Shown here one piece after another: positions 52,616-63,075 of a stretch of 64,000 bases of DNA (within the stretch, counting starts at the first letter, position 1; each line of letters opens with the position of its first letter). Location: positions 310,001-374,000 of the forward strand of contig WUJK01000005.1 of NCBI GenBank assembly GCA_011317545.1. The letters are read 5' to 3'. The DNA is from Coniella vitis. Lineage: Eukaryota > Ascomycota > Sordariomycetes > Diaporthales > Schizoparmaceae. The translations under genes and the position numbers were made by a program. The notes beneath the pieces were generated by a model that saw nothing but the letters and a program-made list of their open reading frames with translations, was not told the DNA's origin and ran no database searches.

Positions 52616-53251
52616 TGTTGGAGGTTATAATATATAATAGTAAAGAGGATCGAGGGGATTAAAGAATAAAGAAGAGGGTTAATAGTAGTTATATTATATC
52701 GAAGTGCTTGTTTTCTTTTTTATTATTATCTATCTTTAAGTCGGAAGGAATCCCTATATTTATAGTTATTCTTAAACTATATTCTCGAATCTTCTTTTAA
52801 TTGATTTATAATATTGATTATAAATGCGTATTATTTAGTTATTCCAGTTGGTAAGGACTGGAGAGATATATTCTTCCGCGTGGCGAGTGTGGCAAGTGAT
52901 TACGCGGCTTGAAAGATTCGAGTATCTTCTAGCACCTTCTGCTGACGTTATTTCTTACGTAATCAACCCTATATATTTTATTATAGTATATAGATATATA
53001 CCCTATACTGATTATAAATATATTAGTTATAGCTTATATACCCGTCTAGTTATTAAGATATTAGCGAAAGTTATTTAAAAGTGTTTAATTGAGAGATTTT
53101 AAATTCTTCCGCTTTCTTTTGCTTATTTTAAGCTTATTTGGGTAGTTATATAGCTATAACTTTAGTATATAGGCATATTATAGTATTATAGTTATAAAAT
53201 AGATATTTTATATTACGTAAGCATTCTTATATATAGTTATATAGTCTTATA
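52616..53251 (+). mobile_element. 636-bp solo LTR of an unclassified family (X1)
   Basis: The element begins TGTTGGAGG and ends GTCTTATA (CA to TA by RIP), with a 5-bp TSD TAAAT at 52,611-52,615 and 53,252-53,256. LINE copy B2 continues in register after it. It keeps CA and TG better than its host, so it is younger or less RIP-mutated. A 76-codon open frame inside (52,848-53,078) is probably chance. A related copy lies inverted at 54,590-55,208. Whether the family is Copia or Gypsy cannot be told without an internal region. Confidence 0.7.
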
Positions 53252-54589
53252 TAAATACTTTAAGGTTATACCTAATAGGGGCGTATATCCGCTTATAAAG
53301 GGGGTATTTTATATTTAGTAGAGTATATTATAAGCTAGCCCGGCGAATCGCTACCCCTAATATAAGCTTAACTATAAGGAGGCCCGCTTTATAAAGAGCT
53401 ATTACTATATATACCGTTTTCTATATTAATAGTACCCCTTTAGTATCTTTTACTAATAGTTAGTCCGCCTTCTTAAGCTATACTATAAGTATATAGCCCG
53501 GTCGAAACTAGGAGTCCGCTATATATATAAGTGTCGAGATAAGTATAGCTATAACCGCCTTATAAAGGGATACTATAAGGGGGCTATATTATACCTTCCT
53601 AAGGCTCCTAAGGTAGGTAATAACCTTTACTATTTTATAAACCTTTTCCTTAATATACCGTCTATTTATAAGATACTTATTAAATTAGAAACCTAGCTAG
53701 TAGAAGTTAGCTACTTTAGAATAGGAAGGTATACTAATAATAGGCTTTATACGCTTACCGCCTATTATAATAGCCGGTTATACTACTTCCCTATACTTTA
53801 AGAAGTAGAAAGCCTTAATCTTCTCCGCAATAAACTATATTATATTCTATATAGCCTAGGTATTAATACTCGCTATATCCGTCTCTAGTAATATTATATT
53901 CTCTTCCTTATTATTAGAGATATAAAGGAAGAGGATATCGTCCGTATAATAAAAATACCTACTATTATCCTATAGAATAAGCTCCGAGAGGTAGATTATA
54001 TATAATACCGGCGAGAAAGGCGAGCCCTATAATATATTATATTTTACCGAGGAGAAACCTATTATTAACTTATCTAAATAGACTTATATTAGCTATACTA
54101 TTAGGAAAGAGGTTACTAAACTTAATAATAATAATAGGTAGTTAAGAGCTTATAGCTATATAATTAATCTATTAGGGAGGATAATATTAAACGCCCCTTA
54201 TATATCTCTAGTTATTATTATAATAACCTATCCCCGGGAGAGTATTAGCTCGATATTATATATAAGTATTATAATAAGATCCGTTATAAAGTATTTTAGT
54301 AACGCCCTATAGTATTATAGGTTAAAGACCCCTTTAGTAAGTAGGATTTAGGAAAGCTTATATACGATTAGCCTCTTAAGCCCCTTAGAAAAGGTAGAAA
54401 GGAGAGTAATAAACTTATATAACCTAGGGCTATTTATATCCCTTTTACCTAGCTTAGGGTATATCGATACCTTAGTATAGCGTTAGGGTAGAGGGAAATA
54501 CCCTATAATAAGGTAATAATTATAAAGCTATATTAAAAGGGGGCTTATATTATCTTAATACTCCTTTAATAAAGATATTAAAGCGTTAT
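53252..54589 (-). mobile_element. LINE copy B2, ORF2 portion
   Basis: This minus-strand stretch matches LINE copy C around 45.6-46.9 kb, including the YxDD region (in reverse near 53,945). It ends at a second solo LTR. After that LTR only seven bases (ACCTTAG, 55,209-55,215) still match the LINE at the expected position, so the 5' part of B2 was lost there. Confidence 0.75.
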
Positions 54590-55208
54590 TATAAGACTAT
54601 ATAAAACGCTTACGTAATATATAAGAGAGTCTATAATATAATAATATACTATAATATATATATATACTAAGTTATAGCTATATATATACTCTAATAAGCT
54701 TGAAAAGAGCTAAAGAAAGTAGAAGAGCTTAAAGAACGCTAATTCGTCTCTTTTAACAAACTTTCTTCAATATCTTAATAACTAAACGAGTATATAAGCT
54801 ATTACTAATATAATTATAACTAGTATAGAGTATATATATATATATATACTAATATAAAATATATAACGTTGATTACGTAAGCAATGACGTTAGCAGAAGG
54901 TTCTAGAAAGTACGTGGACTTTTCAGGCTACGTAAGCCTTTACTACTACTTTGCTACTCGGCAGAATATATTATTCCACTACCTAATAATAGGGATAACT
55001 AAAGATACGGATTTATAATATATATTATAAATTAAAGAATAGAAGGCTCTAGAAGATAGCTATAGAATAACTATAAATATAGCTATTCCCTCCCGACGAA
55101 AGGAATAGCAATAGAAGCAAGCAAGCACTTCGATATAATATAACTACTATTAACCCTCTTCTTTAGCCCCTCGATCCTCTTTATTATTATATATTATAAC
55201 CTCCAACA
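54590..55208 (-). mobile_element. Solo LTR X2, inverted relative to X1
   Basis: The reverse complement begins TGTTGGAGG and follows X1 to the end (GTCTTATA inverted at 54,590-54,597). It is about 619 bp. Unlike X1 it has no clear 5-bp TSD: left flank GTTAT, right flank ACCTT. The flanking LINE is continuous except for one or two missing bases. Confidence 0.65.
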
Positions 55209-55215
55209 ACCTTAG

Positions 55216-58200
55216 TAAAATATATAAGCTCGCTCTTTAAAAGGGCGAATTTTATTCTATATCTCCTTAGCTATAACTTATAAACTATATATATATTATA
55301 TAACCGCCGGTAATTTTATTATTATTATACCCGTTATAAGAATATTTATATTATCGGTAAACCTTATTATTAATACTCCGATTACTTTAAGTTTTTTATA
55401 TAATAATAAGATATATAGGATAAAAAGGATAAGAGATAATAATATCCCTATAATACTTTTATATATATCTTTTTAGTAAAAACGCTACTTTATCGTAGTA
55501 AAATATTATTGTTGTTTCCGATAGATAGCCTTTTAACTTAATATATTACCTGAATAGGAAATTTCTTCTCCTTTAATATTCTTATTATTCTTTTATATAT
55601 TATATAATCGAAAGCTCCTATAATATTTAATTAAAAGAGGGTTATAACTAGCTTATAATTCTATAATATAAACGCTATTTTAATAGTAATTTAGATTATA
55701 AGATTTATTAATTATATTATATAATTATTTATTTATTGTTTAGATAATAAGTTATACTCTTCCGCTATATTTATAATATAGTTTCTTATTACTTTTTCTA
55801 TAACCTTCTCGATATAACTTAATAGTATAATCGGTTATGTATACCGGCTTTTTATTACTCCTTTTCTATTTTTTTAGGTTTTAAAGGACCAATACTCTTA
55901 TTCTATAAAAACGCTATAAAAAGTATATTAGCTTAAAGGTTATACTCATTATACCTATTAATACTTAAGCTAATATTAGCTTATATATCTTTAGGAATCT
56001 AGTTAGGATATTATTTAACCCGGTTACTTTTTATAATTTAGTATTCCTTAAAATTTATATTACTTTTATTATACTTATACTCTTATATACCTCGAAATAT
56101 ATTATATAGAGTTCTTCTTCGATATTTAAGAGATCTATTTTAAGGTTTAAGAAGAATTTTACTATTTAAATACTACTTTTTCTTTTTTATATAGTATAAG
56201 CTATTCTATTAGAATCCTGAAGGAGGGGTAATCAAGGGTTTAATTTTAATAAATAGCTTTTTCTTTTAATCTATTTCTTAAAGGTTTATAGCTTATTTAT
56301 ACTTTATAAAGCCTTTATTATCATATAGCGTTAGCTCGCCCTTTATATATTTATAATTATCTTCTTTTATACTATTACCTTCGCATTCATATCCTTTATT
56401 ATATATATATATTTAGTATTATAAAAAAGTTATATTTTACCTATTTTATTATAGTTACTACTCATATTACCTCCCTTATCTACTAAGGGTTCTAGATTCT
56501 ATAGATAATTACTCTTTTCTTTATTATCTTATTAGTTATTATATATATCTGTTCTATTAATATATTAATATAACGTTCAAGCTATATTAAAGTATTAATC
56601 TCGCTTAGATGTTTAATAAAGTTATTCGTTATTACTTAAACTATTATTAAATCTATATTCTTTTACCTTTAAACTTCTTTACTTAGGAGGTAAACCTCTT
56701 TTATATCTTTTATTCGGATAAACTATACCTTATAATCTAAGCTAGCCTATTTGGATAATATCTTCTATTATTAATCGATATTATCCGTTACCTATATAAG
56801 ATTTATAATTAAGGGTTATCCTATACTTTTTCTCCTAATAACTCTATTATATAGTATTATTAGATCTAAATACTTTATTAAATAAATATAAAGAGGTTAT
56901 TTATTTATATCGATATCCTATATTCCCTATCCTATAGCGGATAATATATATTAAAATCGCTTATTAATATAATAGGTTTTCGTTATTCTATCGATATAAG
57001 TTTTAATAATAACTATATTCTATATAAGCTAGATTCTAGTTCCGAATAGATTATTTATATATAAAGCCCCGTTTTAAACTCTATTATCGCTTAATTATAT
57101 CTCGTTTACTACTCTTATACTACTAATTCGTATCGTCTATATACGAAGATTATAGCTCTACTTTTACTTATATATATCTAATTATAATATATTACTATCA
57201 TAACCGATACCTACTTTTTTATAATATGTATCCATAATTCCTATAGTATTATTATATCCGATTACTCCTCTATTATTAGTCTTAATTAGGTATATACTCT
57301 ATTATCTATTATATTCTAAGATAATATTATAATTATTATAAGAAAGTAGGTTAAGTAGAATCTATATTAATGCTATTAAAGTATAAGATACTTCTAGGTC
57401 TACTTCTTTACAGCGTTTCTTCCCTTAATACCGTTAATTTCCTCCTCGATATTAATTAGAATATATTTACTATTTTACCTATAAACTCGTTATTAAGCCG
57501 TTATATTAATATACCAACTTTAAACCTTTATAATTGGTATTAATATATATTTCTCGCCCTATCCCTTTATACGAATATTATTAAATAATTTCTAGCCTAT
57601 ATTATATACCCTCCGTTATAATTTAAATATTTAATCTTCGAAATATCTTTTAGTAAAAGGTAGCTATATTCTCCCTACTTATATATTACTTATATATATC
57701 TTATATTCTTTATATAATAACTTATAATATAACTATACCTATAATACTTAAAGTATTAATATATTATTATATCCTCTATATAAGATTCATAAATAAAGAG
57801 CTATACTATTTATAAAAGCCCCTCCTTATAAAGCTTCTTAATAGCTTATATATTATTAAATATTATAATAAATATAGCTTAAACTATATTACTTCTAAGA
57901 ATCTTCTGTTTAATTTTATTTATACTTTATAAATTTACTATTTTAATATTGCGAAGTAATTCTTTCAGATCGGCTTATATATCCTTTAACTAATTTATAA
58001 ATATTTCTTTTATGATAACCGTATATATTCGCTTAGCCTTTATTATATTTTCGCCGAATATTATCTTCTCCTATTATATCTTTTATTTATATAAGCTAGC
58101 TCCTTCTTTAAATATAATTATAATATCTCCGTTATATAACCGTTACATAGCTATTATTTCTTTATTATTAATATTACTATTTACTATTTAGATTAATTAG

Positions 58201-58900
58201 ATTAATATAAGGTTTATTATTATTTAATTATTATAAATTATTACTTTTTAGCTATAACGAGCTAGGATTATTAGCTTCGATTCTTATATACTTTTGCTAT
58301 TTATTCGAGCTATTATTACTTATATTTTCTAAAGCTATACTAGCTTAATCGTTTAATCTTTTATTAAAGGTTTAGTAATTATTATATTAAGGTTTCTCTA
58401 TATAATAGCTATATTTTTATAATAGCTTTTTATATTTATATTATAAAATCTTAATACTTATATTACTTATTTAGTATTCTCTATATTTAACTTTAGCTTA
58501 AAGATATACTTTAAATATTATCTTCTATCGATAGTTTAACCTAGGTTACTATCTTTTCGTAATATTCTAGCTATATAAACGTTATAATAATTATATTATT
58601 ATATCCGCCCTATCTATAATTAGGGTAGTAAAAATTCTATATAAATCCTTTATCCTCTTTATTTATATCTATCGGTATTTCTAATTATATTATATTAACG
58701 CTATATAATCGATATAATAATATCGCTCGATATTTATAAGGTTACTACTTCCTTTTATTATAATTCGATGCTTTTATCGGTTATAATTATCGAGTTTCCT
58801 TGAGTTCGGCTTTTTCTATTTTACTAATATATAGAAGAGATCTTTTTTAATAAGATAACGTTTTCATTTACTATTATTATAAAGTAGTTTATTAGCTATA
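55216..58900 (-). mobile_element. Decayed LINE of a second family (ORF2 region)
   Basis: The minus strand reads reverse transcriptase motifs distinct from the Tad-like family. A K-V-T-G-L-N-N-I segment at 56,006-56,030 corresponds to the KxxGxDxI start of the LINE RT domain. R-I-R-V-L-V-L lies near 55,880-55,910. F-T-D-N-I-N-I-L at about 55,340-55,362 corresponds to the FVDD catalytic box. Upstream sequence to about 58,900 should hold the endonuclease and ORF1, but I could not identify motifs there. The region is more AT-rich than the nest, and no termini or TSDs were found. Confidence 0.55.
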
Positions 58901-58959
58901 AACTTATAAAATCTATATAATCGAGTAGTCGTTATATTCGCTTAATTTTAATATTATTA

Positions 58960-59290
58960 AGTATATTTAGAAGCTATTTAAAGATATAATATATAGATTA
59001 TATCCCGAAGTATTAGAATTTAATAAAAGAATAGAAGAATTATAAGAGTTTATAGTGAAATTAAAGAGTATTTAGGATAGGTTAGCTTAAATTAAGATCG
59101 ATTACTTAATAGTTTTGGTATCGTAGCGATTAGTAAAGTTATATATAGTAAAGAGCGGATATATATAATATTAAAATATAATAAATAAGCTTTTTAAAAA
59201 GGTTATTTTTATATATATTTTATTAAAATTAGGTATATAATAGATGCTTTAATAATAAAGTATATATTAAACTATTTATATAAGTATTAA
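58960..59290 (+). pseudogene. Short plus-strand coding relic (coiled-coil-like)
   Basis: Around 59,010-59,160 a plus-strand frame reads NKRIEELxEFIVKLKSI and LVSxRLVKLYIV with a few RIP-type stops. The heptad-like spacing suggests a coiled coil, as in retroelement gag or a transposase fragment. Its parent element is not recognised. Confidence 0.25.
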
Positions 59291-59304
59291 GGGTAGCGAA
59301 TATT

Positions 59305-59393
59305 TTCAAGCAAACAATATAGTTTTTAGAAAGTATATTAATATAACTAGTCCGGTGTTAATTTAATTAATTAATTAATTAAATAAATAAATA
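59305..59393 (+). mobile_element. Diverged 3' end of the Tad-like LINE with tail
   Basis: TCCGGTGTTAATTTAATTAA followed by TTAA/TAAA units matches the LINE 3' end. For about 40 bases upstream nearly all differences from copy D are C-to-T or G-to-A. The match fades above 59,305, so this is either a strongly 5'-truncated insertion or the end of an older, more diverged copy. Confidence 0.55.
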
Positions 59394-60316
59394 TTTAATC
59401 CTCTCTTATTAATAGGTTTCAATAAGGAGTAAATTTTCATTATATAAGTAGCTTTTATCGATTTATTATAAATTTATTTCGATATATACCGTATTATATT
59501 AGTTTATTTTAATAATTTATATAACTATAAGTTATAATAAATATTCAAAAGAGAATTTAAAACAATCTTAATTATAACGAAAAGTAATGAAGTAAATAAC
59601 GGTTCTATTATTATTATATATAATATAATATATTAATCAATAACTTTAAAATTATAGAAAGTATAATAAGATAGTTATAAAAAAGCGAGAGGTTTGTAGT
59701 ATATTTATTACTAAAATATATAATAACAAGGAAAGCGCCGGATATAAGACTCAAGGCTAATAAGAGGAGAAGAAAGAAAATAATATATATTTAACCAATA
59801 TAGTAAGAACTAGCAATTAAGCAAGGAGAATAGGAAGTTAATACTATATTTTCGTAGTAATATATTTATAGCTATAGGCCTTTCTTCGGTACTCGACTTT
59901 TTATTAGATACGAAAGGAAGAGGTTTCGGATATTTAATATTTAAATAAAACGGAGTATAATATAATAATAATAGAAAGATTCGTTGAAAGCTTCGGAAAC
60001 GTAATAATAAAAAGAGAATTTCTTTTTAAATTTATATTTAGTTAATTAATATTATTATAGCATCATCCTTTATATAAATTAGCTGCTTTTATACTAAAAA
60101 CTCGTCGTTGATATTATACTTTATTATCTTATAATAACTAACCTTCTAATATTTATTATTTCCTATAAAATAAGAAAAAAGTCTCGAATACTAAATAAAT
60201 AAGTAAATCGGAGTATAATATAATAATAATAAATATTAAAGTTAAGTATTATACTAATATTTTAAAAGAAATTTATATTAGTTATTTTTAAATTAGTTTG
60301 TAACTTATTTGTTAAC
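59394..60316. other. AT-rich intergenic stretch at the edge of the repeat block
   Basis: No gene or element is recognised here. A segment CGGAGTATAATATAATAATA recurs at about 59,951 and 60,211, so there may be a decayed local duplication. CA and TG gradually return through this interval, and the composition changes sharply at about 60,340. Confidence 0.5.
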
Positions 60317-63075
60317 CTATAATCGGAATATATCTTGCTGATCTCGATTTGTAACGTCACCTAATGACGCGCTAATTGGCTGTACTGATGAAACAGCTTG
60401 GAAAACTTGATTCGAGATCCCATGGTGTTGTAAATGGCGATCAATTTTATCACCTTGTCCGCGCGCTGGGCATTGAAATAGCGCCTGTTGCGAATATAAT
60501 GACTCCGAGTTAGGAGAGCCCGTACTGGATATAGAAGGCTCAGTGTTTCCCATCATGATCTCATAATGACTGAGGCGCTGTCCTACTCCATTGAGTGAAC
60601 TGCGCCGGCCTGTAGAGGCTGCTGAAGAGGGCGGGTGTTGGTGTGCTTGATACGTTGGATTCCTTGGGCCGTGTTGACTAAAGTCGATACCAGCATCGAG
60701 GCCAAGTTTCTGAATGCCTAAATTGGCAAGCTCGTGCAAGATGAGACTTACTGCACTACCGACGATAGGGTTGATATCCTTAAGCCGTGAAAGAGCTCGG
60801 ATACAGAAGTCCAATTTGCGCATCGCCGGCTGCTGTTGCTGCTGTTCCTCTTCTGTAAGGATGCCAGATGTACCGGCAGCTGCTTGAAGCTGTAATAAGA
60901 AAATAGACGAGGCAATGTAGACGCTGTAACTAAGGGAAAGTACTGAACGGTAAATGCCAAAGGATCTGCAAAAGAGATCGAAGATGGCTATAATAGAGGT
61001 AGCCGAGGAAACACATTCCAGCAAGTGTCTAGCTCTGTTGTTCTCTACAGAAGAGCGTTCCCGGGACAGCATTGGTCGATGAAGAAGGATGTTGAAGGTG
61101 TGATACAGGCAACTGCCACATCGCAACTCAGCAAAGACATTCGTGTAAACAAGTGTTTATAAGGAGTGAGGATTGATCGTCTTACTTGAGCGTAACAACA
61201 TGACTCGGTGGTGATAGTGGCGGCAATACACTGGCCTCAATCTTCAAGAAACTGGGCAGGTCCTCCCACCACTTCTTCAAGGCGGCTTCTTGCCTGGTGA
61301 GACAATCCTGAATCTCGGCCTCACTGTTTTGCTGCAGCGGGTCATACATATGGATGAGTATCTGGTTGAAGATGACGGATAGCTGGCACATAAGCATGAA
61401 GCATGACGTAGAATGTGCCGCGATAGGGGGATACTTGACACCATCAGGGTATTTGAGCCCGAAAGGAGCCCACATTTCGTTTTCGTTTGAATCGTCAACT
61501 ACGCCAAAAATAACAAAGATCAGTTCGACTTAAGTTAGGCGATGAAGATTAACCAGGCGGTAGTGCAATCCTGTTGGACAATACTGTAGCAGATGCCCAC
61601 AAGTAGAGCAGTGATGACCGCAGGATGAACCAGGCGCAACTTACGAATCATTTGTGGCGGTGACACAGGAGAGTGCTGCAGGCTTGGTGACCTGCCAAGA
61701 TAGAGGCTGATTATCTTATCCCAGAAGTAGCAGCTCCAAAACAGTCGGCGACGAATTTCGATATCTTCGTCGCTGAATGGGATGTCACCGGTGTATCTCT
61801 GACTGTCGACGCAGATTCCCAAGTGATCAATCATACGGAAGGCCATACCGCTATACATCCAAGCCTGTGAGGTATTTCCCAAGCTACAGTCCTGAGCGCT
61901 AAGAAGAAGGAGTGTCTGAACTGTGGGAATGGTAGCCACGCCGCGGGATACCTCGTCAAAGACCATGGTGCGTGCATGCCGACCAAATACGGCGCCACCA
62001 TCATATTCCTGCTCAAGGCGCTCCCGGGTGAGGCTATCCCAGCGACCCCACCGAACGGAATGAGAAAGGATGGCATTGAGCAGCGTGTGAGAGTAGTATG
62101 GGCCGAGCAACTGCATGTCGCGGGTGAAGGCTGGACGATAGATGAAATTGAAGAGAGGCTTTCGAGAGATTTGTATGTGAGCAGTTGTGCGGCTCGAACA
62201 GTACTACAAAAGATCAGACGTACCTGTATCCAACACCAATGAGTGTTGATGAGATACTGAAAAGGTTCCTACGCATGGTGAAAGCGCAACAGTGACCGTC
62301 AGCCAAACAAGCGGCTCACTCGCAGAGGGGGCAGGATCTCGCAGAAGCCGGCAGAGGCGCATGGGAATTCTTTGGTTTGGCGTACCGGTATTTCGGATAG
62401 GTTTTCGAGCGCGCGCTGGTGCCACGCGTTATTGACAAGCCGCTCCCGTCTGTTGTTCAAGGGATGTTTTGGATGTGGCGGGACAGGCAGGTCGCTATCG
62501 GACCCCATGTAGTCGCTGGGCAGATGAAAAAAGCTAGTGGCGCCATGGTAGGTGAGCACACCTCTCTCGTCCAGCTTCAGGCCTTTGAAAGTACCAGCCA
62601 GGCCTTCGCTGGACTCATGACCCCGTAACACGCCTGTCGGCGGCGGCGAAGTGGTACGCCCAGATGGAGATTCATCCTGTGCGGGAGCGGCAGCCACCGT
62701 TCGAGCCTTGACTAGCTGGTCCTCGAGCTCCTTGATGCGCTCTTCCAGGCGCTGCGTGTATGAAAGGGTTGGGTTCCTCAGGGCTGTTAGCATCCACAAT
62801 CGACAGACAAGCGATAGAATTCGTCAAATTATGTGCTGTGGACTGCGCAGGGCGGACAAAACAAGAGCTTACAGCTTGTAAATGCAGGCGTCGTTCCTCG
62901 CAAGACAGCGGCTACAGATGGGCTGCTCGCCGCCGCACTTCACTTTGCGCCGGCGGCAGGGCTCGCAAGAGAAGGCGCTTTTCTTGGTGGCCCTGGCAGA
63001 GCTGGCAACGGCGCCTGTGGTGGCCTGCTGCGGGAGTGCAGAGCCCTTGGAAACCGTCATGGATGAAGGTGGCAT
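60317..63075 (-). CDS. Zn(II)2Cys6 transcription factor, NIT4/NirA-like family, six exons, 753 aa
   Basis: Exons (minus strand): 63,075-62,873, 62,776-62,386, 62,268-62,224, 62,158-61,645, 61,498-61,186 and 61,112-60,317. They total 2,262 nt, which is 754 codons including TAG. Residues 37-64 form a perfect C-x2-C-x6-C-x6-C-x2-C-x6-C binuclear zinc cluster (CEPCRRRKVKC core). A short linker and a coiled coil (about 76-95) for dimerisation follow. The fungal-specific transcription factor domain spans about 200-480, with LFWSCYFWDKIISLYLGRS as its hallmark. Five Gln follow three Glu at 576-583. The protein is nuclear, binds CGG-type sites and activates unknown targets. It resembles proteins often labelled NirA/NIT4, but the resemblance is to the middle domain, so no nitrate role is claimed. 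The ATG at 63,075 has A at -3, and an in-frame stop lies upstream. Confidence 0.88.
62777..62872 (-). other. Intron 1 of the Zn2Cys6 gene (96 nt)
   Basis: Donor GTAAGC, branch-like GCTAAC, acceptor CTGAG. It joins the zinc cluster (ending IYK) to the coiled coil with a split Leu codon. Other introns are 62,269-62,385 (117 nt, GTACGC...GTAG), 62,159-62,223 (65 nt, GTACGT...AAAG), 61,499-61,644 (146 nt, GTAAGT...GTAG) and 61,113-61,185 (73 nt, GTAAGA...GCAG). All five keep the frame and family-like sequence across the junctions. Confidence 0.82.

Noticed and set aside
52848..53078. 76-codon plus-strand open frame in X1
   Set aside because: It is inside a solo LTR and not conserved in X2, so it is likely a chance frame.
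52616..55208. X1 and X2 as the terminal inverted repeats of one DNA transposon
   Set aside because: X1 has its own TSD on both sides and LINE sequence continues in register between X1 and X2, so they are separate insertions.
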